Positions 1 to 7,119 of a stretch of DNA of 38,765 bases are shown here, one piece after another. The DNA is from XYB1-FULL-44-23 sp964502885 (GTDB lineage Bacteria; Patescibacteriota; Microgenomatia; CAZETR01; Amesbacteraceae): the NCBI GenBank assembly GCA_964502885.1, contig CAZCXU010000011.1, positions 1-38,765 of the forward strand. The letters run 5' to 3'. The translations under genes were made by a program, and so were the position numbers. Within the stretch, counting starts at the first letter, position 1, and every line of letters begins with the position of its first letter. The notes beneath the pieces were generated by a model. The model worked only from the letters and a program-made list of their open reading frames with translations. It was not told the origin of the DNA and did no database searches.

Positions 1-7
1 TAGAATG

Positions 8-193
8 ACTATATATCTCACACAAAATCTGACATTTTGTTTTGTGCTCGCTATATAGTTACTATCTGGCTGGTAACTATATATCTCACACAAAATCTGA
101 CATTTTGTTTTGTGCTCGCTATAAAGTCACAACAAGACGAATGTGACTATATATCTCACACAAAATCTGACATTTTGTTTTGTGCTCGCTATA
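8..193. repeat. Three 48-bp direct repeats, each containing a promoter
   Basis: Identical 48-bp units lie at 8-55, 76-123 and 146-193, separated by 20 and 22 nt. Inside each unit CAAAAT and ATTTTG form a 5-nt-loop hairpin nested with CACAAAA/TTTTGTG. The linkers are also inverted repeats joining neighbouring units. In the first linker AGTTAC pairs with GTAACT; in the second AGTCAC pairs with GTGACT. That is a compensatory T-A to C-G change. Each unit carries CTGACA followed 17 nt later by a -10-like hexamer: TATATA at 52-57, TATAAA at 120-125, TATAAT at 190-195. The array may extend left of the window. It does not look like CRISPR because the linkers are self-complementary. Confidence 0.85.
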
Positions 194-195
194 AT
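167..195 (+). promoter_or_regulatory. Promoter P3 for the 207 gene
   Basis: CTGACA (167-172), a 17-nt spacer and a perfect TATAAT (190-195) form a near-consensus housekeeping promoter. The hexamer ends 11 nt before the ATG at 207, so the transcript would have a 5' leader of only a few bases. The equivalent elements P1 (29-57) and P2 (97-125) sit in the two upstream repeats with poorer -10 boxes. Confidence 0.7.
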
Positions 196-206
196 ATAGA
201 CAGAAT

Positions 207-791
207 ATGAGGCTTTCTGTCCAAGAAAAAAGGAATTGGGTTGTGGTTGCCGTAATTTTGATAATTGGGGTGATGTTTACCTTGTGGGATTACAAGCAAT
301 GGCGACATGCCGAGCTTGATCGATTTGGTCAGGGTTGGGCAGATGTGGGACAGGCTGCCAGAGAAATAACACGAATGTATCAGGGCGATTTGGCGGAGTA
401 CCGAATGAGGATACCGCAGGAGTGGAAGATTTTGCAAAAAGAGTCTGAGAATCGGGGGTTGAAAATCGTGGGGGAGGGTGTTGAAATAACGAGCAGTGTG
501 ACAGAACGGGCGGGGAATTTGGCAGATTTGGTGGATGCCAGGGTGATGGAATTGAAAGGGCGCGGTATACCATTGAGACAAGAGCGGGAATATATAAACT
601 CAGAGAAAATAAACTTGACGGTGCTTACCTGGCAGGAAGAGGTGGCTGGAGGCAGGGCAATTTTGCATCAGGAAGCTTGGGGAATGACAAATGAAAAGTT
701 GGTTGTGTGGAATGCCAAGTACGCTTCTGAGGAGTGGGGAAAGTGGAATAAAACCATAACAGCAATTTTTGCGAGTATCGAACGGATTTGA
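207..791 (+). CDS. Membrane-anchored protein of unknown function
   Basis: I do not recognise this 194-residue protein. Residues 10-27 are one hydrophobic segment after a short basic N-terminus, which suggests an inner-membrane anchor or uncleaved signal with the rest outside. The remainder is soluble. The pattern of an IPQEW-type strand near residue 70 and a final WNKTITAIFASIERI-like helix loosely recalls PsbP/DcrB-fold surface proteins, but this is only an impression. It is the first gene after the triple-promoter repeat array and is followed by about 100 nt and then the triosephosphate isomerase gene, which seems to have its own promoter. The ATG at 207 fits the -10 box ending at 195. Confidence 0.75.
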   Translation: MRLSVQEKRNWVVVAVILIIGVMFTLWDYKQWRHAELDRFGQGWADVGQAAREITRMYQGDLAEYRMRIPQEWKILQKESENRGLKIVGEGVEITSSVTERAGNLADLVDARVMELKGRGIPLRQEREYINSEKINLTVLTWQEEVAGGRAILHQEAWGMTNEKLVVWNAKYASEEWGKWNKTITAIFASIERI

Positions 792-881
792 TATACCCAA
801 CTTATTGTGATTTGCAAGCAAATCCGGTCGGATATACATCCAAAAAATCTCGTTGAAAGTTGCACGCTCGATTTTTGTGGC

Positions 882-887
882 TATACT
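882..887 (+). promoter_or_regulatory. -10 box of tpiA
   Basis: TATACT lies 8 nt before the ATG at 896. No convincing -35 hexamer is seen. The spacing predicts a leaderless or nearly leaderless mRNA, and supports 896 rather than an upstream TTG at 860 as the start. Confidence 0.5.
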
Positions 888-895
888 ATAAATGC

Positions 896-1555
896 ATGAT
901 AGTTGTAAATTTTAAGACCTACAAAGAAGCTACCGGGTATAAGGCAATTAACTTGGCACGAATTTGTAAGCGAGTGCAGGATGATACCGGAGTAAGGATA
1001 GTGGCAGTGCCGCAGGTGGCAGATTTGCGGAATTGCGTGGAAACCGGAGCAGACTGTTGGGTGCAACATGTGGATCCGGTAGACCAGGGTAAAAATACCG
1101 GGTGGATTACCAGAGAAGATGTCGAGGAGGCCGGAGCCATGGGGACACTTTTGAATCATTCGGAACATAAATTGACAGCAGAATTACTGAAAGAGACAAT
1201 GAAGTTTGTCGGCGGATTCGCGTTTGAAGCGTGTGTTTGTGCGGCGGGAGTTGAAGAAGCAAAAACGGTGGCTGGATTCACTCCGGATTATATCGCTTAT
1301 GAGCCACCTGAATTAATAGGCAGCAGGGATAAAAGTGTAGCTACGGAAAAGCCGGAGGTGATTGAACAAGTTGTAAAGGCGGTGCAATTTCCTGTACTGG
1401 TAGGTGCCGGGGTACATTCTCCTGAAGATATAAAAATTGCCTTGAAGCTGGGAGCAAGGGGGGTGCTTTTGGCATCTGATGTGGTGTTGTCAGAGGGGCC
1501 GGAGAAAGAATTGCGGGAATTGGCTTTGGCGTTTGGACACATCACACGGGAGTGA
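896..1555 (+). CDS. tpiA: Triosephosphate isomerase, archaeal-like short form
   Basis: Interconverts dihydroxyacetone phosphate and glyceraldehyde 3-phosphate in the cytosol. The 219-residue protein begins with the NFK substrate loop (N5, K7), carries the electrophile histidine in LLNHSEH (H88) and the catalytic base in YEPPELIG (E136), with a phosphate-binding GAGV near 170. Ordinary bacterial enzymes are about 250 residues. The length, the LLNHSEH motif and the YEPPELIG loop are those of archaeal enzymes. An upstream TTG at 860 would add 12 residues, but these do not belong to the family and the -10 box at 882-887 favours the ATG at 896. It opens the block of central carbon genes and is followed after 41 nt by an SDR gene. 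Confidence 0.93.
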   Translation: MIVVNFKTYKEATGYKAINLARICKRVQDDTGVRIVAVPQVADLRNCVETGADCWVQHVDPVDQGKNTGWITREDVEEAGAMGTLLNHSEHKLTAELLKETMKFVGGFAFEACVCAAGVEEAKTVAGFTPDYIAYEPPELIGSRDKSVATEKPEVIEQVVKAVQFPVLVGAGVHSPEDIKIALKLGARGVLLASDVVLSEGPEKELRELALAFGHITRE

Positions 1556-1596
1556 GGCTTGCTTGGTGATGAGGTTTCAATTAATATGGCTCTGTT

Positions 1597-2301
1597 ATGG
1601 ATAAACAGATCAAAAAAGTGGTATTTGTGACGGGAGCTTCGGGGGGAATCGGTGCTGCGGTGGTTGATAAGTTTGTGGAGGAGGGGTGGAGAGTGGCAGG
1701 TTTTTACAATTCAAACAAGCCGGAAAAGGAAACTTCCGTGAAATATTTTAAGATGGAAGTGGCTGACTGGGATAGTGTGGTCAAGGGATTTGAGGAGGCA
1801 TTTACGGAAATGGGAAGGATAGATTGTTTGGTGAACTGTGCGGGGATATATGGCTATAAAAGCCTGGCGCAATACGATATTCCTACAATGGAAAAAGTGG
1901 TGGGAGTGAATGAAATGGGCACATATTTGACTACAAAAAAAGCTGTAGAGTTGATGAGTGAGGGGTCAATAGTGCATATCAGTTCAACAGCAGCTCAAGT
2001 TGGAAGCTCCGATCCGGTTTATGCTGGTTCAAAGGCAGCTGTTTTGGGTTTTGTAAAGAGTATGGCCAAAGCTTTATCACCCAAAATTCGAGTTAATTGT
2101 GTGGCTCCTGGAGTAACAGGGTCAATGATGACCAAGAATATGAACCCCGATAGATTGGACCAGTTGATTAGTTTGACGCTACTGAAAAAGATGGGTACAC
2201 CGGCTGATATAGCTTCAGCAATCTACTTTTTGGCGAGCGATGAGGCAAGTCATATAACCGGGGCGTGTTTGGATGTAAATGGTGGGTATGTGCTGAGGTA
2301 G
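1597..2301 (+). CDS. SDR-family oxidoreductase (FabG-like)
   Basis: A classical short-chain dehydrogenase/reductase of 234 residues using NAD(P)H. It shows the TGASGGIG nucleotide loop (residues 12-19), an NCAG variant of the NNAG motif (80-83), the catalytic Ser at 130, Tyr142 and Lys146 of the YxxxK motif, and a C-terminal GxxxxVNGG-like end. The closest named relatives would be 3-oxoacyl-ACP reductases, but with no fatty acid synthesis genes nearby the substrate is unknown. A TAATAT hexamer at 1582-1587, 9 nt before the ATG, is the likely -10. The following 190 nt (2302-2491) contain no gene or clear structure that I can see. Confidence 0.88.
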   Translation: MDKQIKKVVFVTGASGGIGAAVVDKFVEEGWRVAGFYNSNKPEKETSVKYFKMEVADWDSVVKGFEEAFTEMGRIDCLVNCAGIYGYKSLAQYDIPTMEKVVGVNEMGTYLTTKKAVELMSEGSIVHISSTAAQVGSSDPVYAGSKAAVLGFVKSMAKALSPKIRVNCVAPGVTGSMMTKNMNPDRLDQLISLTLLKKMGTPADIASAIYFLASDEASHITGACLDVNGGYVLR

Positions 2302-2491
2302 GGAGTTTTGTGTTTGCGGAATCCAGCCAGGTTGTTTGCTGCGTTTTGTTTGATTTGTGTTGCTGTGTTTGAAGTGGAGTTTTGGAGACCGATATACCAA
2401 CCGATTCCAGTTTGTGATCAGACTTGCGCTTTGATAGAACATTTTTTCGAGGGGTGACAAATGATAATTTTTGTCTTAACATGGGGATCAC

Positions 2492-2956
2492 ATGATCTAT
2501 ATTGCTGCTGACCATCGGGGGTTTGAGCTGAAAGCAAAAGTAAATGAGTGGATGAAGGGGCGGGAATATGAGTTTGAGGATTTGGGAGCTTATGAATATG
2601 ACAATAAAGATGATTATGTGGATTTCGCCATCGATGTGGGACAGAAGACGGTGGCTGACAAAGAGGGCGGGATGGGGATTTTGATTTGCGGGAGTGGTGT
2701 AGGTATGTGCATTGCTGCCAATAAAGTGCGGGGAGTGAGGGCCGGATTGGGATTTGCTGCGGATCAGGTGCATGCTGGCAGAAAAGATGACAACATGAAT
2801 GTGCTGGTAGTTGCGGCTGACAACACTGAGGAAATTGAAGCGATTAAGCTGGTGGAGAAGTTTTTGGAGACTGAGTTTGTCAGATCGGAAAACTATACCC
2901 GCAGATTAAATAAGATAGAGAGATATGAAGCCCGTCCCTCTGGTAAGAAATCTTGA
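2492..2956 (+). CDS. rpiB: Ribose 5-phosphate isomerase B
   Basis: Interconverts ribose 5-phosphate and ribulose 5-phosphate in the non-oxidative pentose phosphate pathway. The 154-residue protein has the ADHRGF start (D7, H8), the catalytic cysteine in ILICGSGVGM (C66) and the AANKVRGVRA stretch typical of the RpiB/LacAB family. The C-terminal tail is somewhat extended and basic. TAACAT at 2477-2482, 9 nt before the ATG, is a likely -10 box. The last 32 nt overlap the start of the phosphoglycerate kinase gene in another frame, so the two are probably translationally coupled. Confidence 0.92.
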   Translation: MIYIAADHRGFELKAKVNEWMKGREYEFEDLGAYEYDNKDDYVDFAIDVGQKTVADKEGGMGILICGSGVGMCIAANKVRGVRAGLGFAADQVHAGRKDDNMNVLVVAADNTEEIEAIKLVEKFLETEFVRSENYTRRLNKIERYEARPSGKKS

Positions 2957-3818
2957 TGTTTCTGGTAAAAAAGTATTGGTGAGAGGAGATTTTGATGTTG
3001 ATGATGGGGACAATCCCAGAGTGAGGAGTGTGGTTGAAATGGTGAAATTCTTACTGGAAAGAGGTGCTGCAAAAATCAGGGTGATTGGGCACAGAGAAAC
3101 AGATTATCCAATCTGTGATGATATGCGGAAACTTTTTCCCGGAGTGGAGTTTGATGATTCGATGCGAAAGAACCCGGGTGAAAAGGCAAATGATGAAATT
3201 TTTGCAAGAGAATTGGCTGAGGGGTGGGACGTGTATGTGAATGAAGCCTTTGCGACGTCACACAGGAAACACGCATCAATTGTGGCGCTGCCAACCGTGA
3301 TGAAACAAATGGGAAGACAGGTGGCTTTGGGGTTGCGATTTGAAATTGAGATGCAGAAGCTAATGTTGGTGTGGGAGAAACAGGGGAAAAAAGTGTTGGT
3401 AATTGGCGGGGTGAAAGTTGATGACAAAGAGAAGTTTGCGGAAGACATGCGAGATAAATTTACGGCAATTTTGAAAGGTGGGTTGCTGCCCGGGGTTAAT
3501 TTACGGGAGGATGGGCTGGATTTGGCAGCGGAGACAATAACTGAATACGAGCGAGAAATTTCACAAGCCGATGTGATTTTAGCTGCAGGAGTGATGGGTA
3601 AGTATGAAGATGAAAATGCAAGCGAAGGAACGAAGCGAACACTTACTGCTGTAGCCAACAGTCATGCTTATAAGGTTGCCGGAGGCGGGGACATCGAGAT
3701 GGCGATATCTGCATACGGACTGACAGAAAAATTTGATTGGATTTCGGTAGGCGGAGGAGCAATGCTTGTTTATCTGGGAACGGGAAGTTTGGTGGGGATT
3801 GACGCATTGGTTGGATGA
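2925..3818 (+). CDS. pgk: Phosphoglycerate kinase, unusually short
   Basis: Transfers phosphate between 1,3-bisphosphoglycerate and ADP, the first ATP-yielding step of lower glycolysis. Family landmarks are present in order: KKVLVRGDFDV (residues 15-25, normally DFNV), the GHR loop in the mid-50s, VNEAFATSHRKHAS for the NDAFxxxHRxHAS motif, IGGVKVDDK for the hinge VGGxKVxxK, a degenerate GPxGxxE-like AGVMGKYED, GGGD and a final SVGGGAMLVYLG. At 297 residues it is roughly 100 shorter than typical enzymes (about 390-400), with the shortening spread over several inter-motif segments, so this is not a simple truncation. It starts inside rpiB and precedes gap by 28 nt. Confidence 0.9.
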   Translation: MKPVPLVRNLDVSGKKVLVRGDFDVDDGDNPRVRSVVEMVKFLLERGAAKIRVIGHRETDYPICDDMRKLFPGVEFDDSMRKNPGEKANDEIFARELAEGWDVYVNEAFATSHRKHASIVALPTVMKQMGRQVALGLRFEIEMQKLMLVWEKQGKKVLVIGGVKVDDKEKFAEDMRDKFTAILKGGLLPGVNLREDGLDLAAETITEYEREISQADVILAAGVMGKYEDENASEGTKRTLTAVANSHAYKVAGGGDIEMAISAYGLTEKFDWISVGGGAMLVYLGTGSLVGIDALVG

Positions 3819-3846
3819 GAGTGGTGAGTTGTGATATTGTCTTAGT

Positions 3847-4962
3847 ATGGTAAAAGTGGCGATTAATGGGTTTGGGAGAATTGGCAGACTGGCGTTTAGG
3901 GTGGGACTTCTAAAGCATCACAATGAATTGGAATTTGCGGCGATAAACACATCGGGATCGATGGAAGTCGATGGGTGGTGTCATCTGGTAAATCAGGACA
4001 CAACTTACAGAAAATTTGAAATTCTGGTGGAGAGCGAGAAAGTAAAAAATGTCAAAGAAGCAACTGATGAAGATCCGTTGATTGGCTACCTGGTTGTGAG
4101 GTCTATGGACTTGCGAGTGCCCGTATTGGCTCAGAGGGATCCAGAAAAATTGCCATGGGGGAAATACGGTGTGGAAGTAGTAATCGAATCAACAGGAAAA
4201 TTTACCGATGAAGCGGGAGCGATGAAGCACGCCAAAGCCGGGGCAAAAAGAGTGGTCATTTCCGCTCCAGCAAAAGGCAGTAATGTGGGAACCTATGTTT
4301 TGGGAGTAAATGAATATCATGAGGGAGTGGTGGTATCAAACGCCAGCTGTACAACAAATTGTATTACTCCAGTAGCGGCGGTTATCCACTCAAAGTTTGG
4401 AATTGTGAAAGCAATGATGACTACGGTTCATGCCTATACAGATGATCAGGTGCTCCAGGATGGATCACACAAGGATTTGCGGAGAGGAAGAGCTGCTGCT
4501 GCGAATATAGTACCGACCTCGACGGGGGCGGCGATTGCGACGACGGAGGTGATACCACAGCTTAAGGGCCTGTTTGACGGAATTGCTTTGCGGGTACCGG
4601 TGACCACGGGGTCGATAACCGATTTTGTCTTTGTAACAGCGAAGAAAACAAGCGCAGAAGAAGTAAACGCGGTGTTGAAAGAAGCGGTGGGGAGCCAGCT
4701 GTATAGGGGTATTTTGGGAATGGCAGGAGTGGATGGAGTGCCGGAACATCTGGTGTCGTCAGACATTATCGGCAGTTCTTACAGCAGCATAGTCGATCCG
4801 GAGTTTACCCAAGTGGTCGACGGTGACTTGGTAAAAGTGCTGGCCTGGTACGATAATGAGTGGGGATATACAAACAGGTTGATAGAACAGACGGTGCGGG
4901 TTGGAAAAATCATGGAGGGAGGAGAGGCGCCATCAGATCCGTTGACACAGCAATTTAAGTAA
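3847..4962 (+). CDS. gap: Glyceraldehyde-3-phosphate dehydrogenase, probably NADP-capable
   Basis: Oxidises glyceraldehyde 3-phosphate to 1,3-bisphosphoglycerate. The 371-residue protein has the INGFGRIGR dinucleotide loop, the catalytic SNASCTTNC (C168) and its partner His195 in TTVHAYTDDQ, plus the WYDNEWGYTNR end. It exceeds the usual 335 residues, mainly through an insert around residues 65-95. The residue that normally binds the NAD ribose (Asp in the NDL motif) is Thr35, the next is Ser36, and the LPHKDLRR segment reads GSHKDLRR (Ser207). In characterised enzymes this combination goes with NADP use, so cofactor choice may be dual or NADP. The ATG at 3847 has a TATTGT hexamer 6 nt upstream. 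Confidence 0.95.
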   Translation: MVKVAINGFGRIGRLAFRVGLLKHHNELEFAAINTSGSMEVDGWCHLVNQDTTYRKFEILVESEKVKNVKEATDEDPLIGYLVVRSMDLRVPVLAQRDPEKLPWGKYGVEVVIESTGKFTDEAGAMKHAKAGAKRVVISAPAKGSNVGTYVLGVNEYHEGVVVSNASCTTNCITPVAAVIHSKFGIVKAMMTTVHAYTDDQVLQDGSHKDLRRGRAAAANIVPTSTGAAIATTEVIPQLKGLFDGIALRVPVTTGSITDFVFVTAKKTSAEEVNAVLKEAVGSQLYRGILGMAGVDGVPEHLVSSDIIGSSYSSIVDPEFTQVVDGDLVKVLAWYDNEWGYTNRLIEQTVRVGKIMEGGEAPSDPLTQQFK

Positions 4963-4984
4963 GGTTTTTTTAGAAGTCTAAATT

Positions 4985-5569
4985 ATGCAGGTAATTCCAG
5001 CTATATTGTCGGCGAGCAGGTCTGAAGTGGCGGATCTTCTGGCGGAGATAAGGATCAGTAAAAAATTTGAGCGGGTACAGGTGGATTTTGTTGACGGTGA
5101 GTACGCCGCTAATACAACCATCAGACCTGCTGAAGTGGGTGTACTTCCGTATCATCCCCTGAAGTTTGATGCGCACTTGATGGCGATTTCCGACACGTCA
5201 TACATATGGAGCAGAATGGCTAAAAAGGTAGGCTATGAAAGAATCATTGCTCAAGTGGAAAGTGTGAGTGACCCGGAGGAATATTCCTGTCTGGCTCTGG
5301 ATATTCATTCTCCAGTGACGGCACTTTTGCCTTATTTGTCAAAATTGGATTTGATAGTTCTGATGGCCGTGGAACCGGGTTTTTCGGGGCAAAAGTTTGA
5401 TGGGCGAGTATTTGATAAGATAACACGGTTTAATGAACTGCGAAAACGGTGCGGTTACAGATATAAAATATGTGTGGATGGGGGAGTGGAAAAAGAAATG
5501 CTTTCTGATATCGAAAATGCAGGCGCAGATGAGGTGGCAGTAGGCGTCAGGAGAGCTTTTGAGTTTTGA
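4985..5569 (+). CDS. rpe: Ribulose-phosphate 3-epimerase-like protein
   Basis: A TIM-barrel protein of 194 residues related to ribulose-phosphate 3-epimerase (usually about 220), linking ribulose 5-phosphate and xylulose 5-phosphate. Family motifs are PAILSA (5-10), VDFVDGEY for the VDVMDGxF motif (33-40), DAHLM (62-66), AVEPGFSGQKF (128-138) and ICVDGG (162-167). The metal ligands Asp34, His64 and Asp165 are kept, but the first ligand His of the HxDxMDG motif is Gln32. Activity is likely given the neighbouring pentose phosphate genes, but the missing ligand leaves some doubt. It lies 22 nt after gap. No good -10 box is seen, so it may be cotranscribed with gap. Confidence 0.82.
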   Translation: MQVIPAILSASRSEVADLLAEIRISKKFERVQVDFVDGEYAANTTIRPAEVGVLPYHPLKFDAHLMAISDTSYIWSRMAKKVGYERIIAQVESVSDPEEYSCLALDIHSPVTALLPYLSKLDLIVLMAVEPGFSGQKFDGRVFDKITRFNELRKRCGYRYKICVDGGVEKEMLSDIENAGADEVAVGVRRAFEF

Positions 5570-5605
5570 AAGTTATTTGTTTTTCCTTTATTATGGTAGG
5601 AAACT

Positions 5606-6238
5606 ATGGATCAAGTTTGCATTAATCCGGAAAATAGAGTGATAAAAACGGTAACCTGTCTAGGTTTTGCCGATGCTCATGAGGATGATCCGCTTTTTAA
5701 AGAATCATATGGTGTCGGGGAAGCGTTGGCGAAAGACGGTTATGTGGTGGCTAATGGCGGCGGCCCGGGGGTAATGAGGGCAACTTCTTTGGGAGCCAAA
5801 GCGGGGAATGGTAAGGTAATTGGGGTGACTTTTTATCCAAAAGATGTGGCCAATTTTGAGGGCAGGGACAAGAATAATCCGATTGATGAAGAAATTGTGA
5901 CTCAGAATTATCTGGAAAGAACTTTGAAGTTATTGGAGGTGGGACAGGCGTATGTGATATTTAAAGGCGGAACGGGGACAATATCTGAATTCGGTATGGC
6001 CTGGGGATTGGCCAGATTGTATCTGGGACATCACAAGCCGCTAATACTCTATGGAAAGTTTTGGGAGAATGTGATGGCGACGTTTATCTCGAATATGCGA
6101 ATGAGGCCGGAAGAGTTTCAGGTTTATCGAGTGGCGACGACTCCGGCCGAAGTGATTAAGTCACTGGAAATATTTGAATTTATGATGACTCATGATCACA
6201 AAGTATTTAACCCGGCGGAGAAACCGTTTCAGTTGTAG
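5606..6238 (+). CDS. LOG-family nucleotide phosphoribohydrolase-like protein
   Basis: A 210-residue Rossmann-like protein of the LOG / lysine-decarboxylase-like family. Members cleave nucleoside 5'-monophosphates to base and ribose 5-phosphate. The NGGGPGVMRA loop (residues 50-59) and FKGGTGTISEFGMAW, which corresponds to the PGGxGTxxE motif with its catalytic glutamate, are clear. Ribose 5-phosphate release would suit its position between rpe and transketolase, but that link is inference. TATTAT at 5589-5594, 11 nt before the ATG, looks like its own -10 box. Confidence 0.82.
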   Translation: MDQVCINPENRVIKTVTCLGFADAHEDDPLFKESYGVGEALAKDGYVVANGGGPGVMRATSLGAKAGNGKVIGVTFYPKDVANFEGRDKNNPIDEEIVTQNYLERTLKLLEVGQAYVIFKGGTGTISEFGMAWGLARLYLGHHKPLILYGKFWENVMATFISNMRMRPEEFQVYRVATTPAEVIKSLEIFEFMMTHDHKVFNPAEKPFQL

Positions 6239-6250
6239 TTTTCAAAGGGC

Positions 6251-6256
6251 TACAAT
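6251..6256 (+). promoter_or_regulatory. -10 box of the transketolase N-half gene
   Basis: TACAAT ends 8 nt before the ATG at 6265, with no ribosome binding site between. Another example of the short-leader promoter layout seen through the window. Confidence 0.5.
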
Positions 6257-6264
6257 AGAAAGAG

Positions 6265-7116
6265 ATGTTGACGGAAAGTGAAATTCAAAAAATTGAGCTG
6301 AAGGCGGTGGAAATTCGTAAGGATATTATTGAGATGCTATTGAACGCCGGAAGCGGTCATAGTGCAGGGCCTTTGGGAATGGCGGATGTATTTGCGACTT
6401 TGTATTTTTCCGGATTGCTTAATTGGGATTCGAGTAAACCATGGGAGACCGGCAGGGATAGGGTGCTTTTGTCTAATGGCCATATTTGTCCGGTCTGGTA
6501 TGCAACGTTGGCGCATACGGGGGCTTTTTCGCATGAAGAATTGAAAGGGTTGCGAAAGTTGGGATCGAAGTTACAAGGCCATCCGCACATGAAGAGTTTG
6601 CCGGGGGTAGAAAATACTGCCGGTCCATTGGGGCAGGGGATTTCTCAAGCTGTCGGTCAATCTCTGGCGGCGAGGATGGATAAGATGGGTTATCAGACTT
6701 ACTGTCTAATGTCTGACGGTGAGTTTCAGGAGGGGCAGGTGTGGGAAGCGTTGATGTTTGCCGGAAAAAATAAACTGCATAACCTGACGATAGTCATTGA
6801 TCGCAATCAGATACAAATCGACGGTTATACAGAAGATGTGATGCCGCTTGAACCTTTGTCTGCCAAATTGCGGGCATTTGGCTGGATTGTGGGAGAAGTG
6901 GATGGACATAACATAAAACAGATTGAAAATGAGCTGCAAAAAGCCAAACAGAATACTGTTGGGCCGTATGCAATCGTGGCTCACACGGTGCCCGGTAAGG
7001 GAGTCGAGTTTATGGAAGGCGATTATGTGTGGCATGGGAAACCTCCGGGGCAGCAACAGGCTGAGGAGGCTTTGGCAGGTTTGAGAACGCTGTGGGGAAA
7101 AATAAGACAAGAATAA
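6265..7116 (+). CDS. Transketolase, N-terminal subunit
   Basis: The thiamine-diphosphate-binding half of a split transketolase, which moves two-carbon units between sugar phosphates. The 283-residue protein has GSGHSAGPLGMADV (29-42), LSNGHICP, HPHMKSLPGVENTAGPLGQG and the cofactor motif SDGEFQEGQVWEA to DRNQ (150-181). Full-length enzymes are about 650 residues, so this is a natural N-terminal half, as in many archaea and CPR bacteria. The partner C-half is at 8681-9640, separated by a glycosyltransferase gene on the other strand. The two halves must assemble to be active because the active site is shared. Confidence 0.93.
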   Translation: MLTESEIQKIELKAVEIRKDIIEMLLNAGSGHSAGPLGMADVFATLYFSGLLNWDSSKPWETGRDRVLLSNGHICPVWYATLAHTGAFSHEELKGLRKLGSKLQGHPHMKSLPGVENTAGPLGQGISQAVGQSLAARMDKMGYQTYCLMSDGEFQEGQVWEALMFAGKNKLHNLTIVIDRNQIQIDGYTEDVMPLEPLSAKLRAFGWIVGEVDGHNIKQIENELQKAKQNTVGPYAIVAHTVPGKGVEFMEGDYVWHGKPPGQQQAEEALAGLRTLWGKIRQE

Positions 7117-7119
7117 CAA

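Noticed and set aside
8..193. CRISPR array at the left edge
   Set aside because: Three regular repeats with 20-22 nt linkers look array-like, but the linkers are self-complementary extensions of the repeat, the 48-bp unit is a palindromic promoter, and no cas gene is present.
2168..2773. 201-codon minus-strand ORF
   Set aside because: It lies across the SDR end, the intergenic gap and rpiB on the opposite strand, with proline- and histidine-rich composition typical of a shadow frame.
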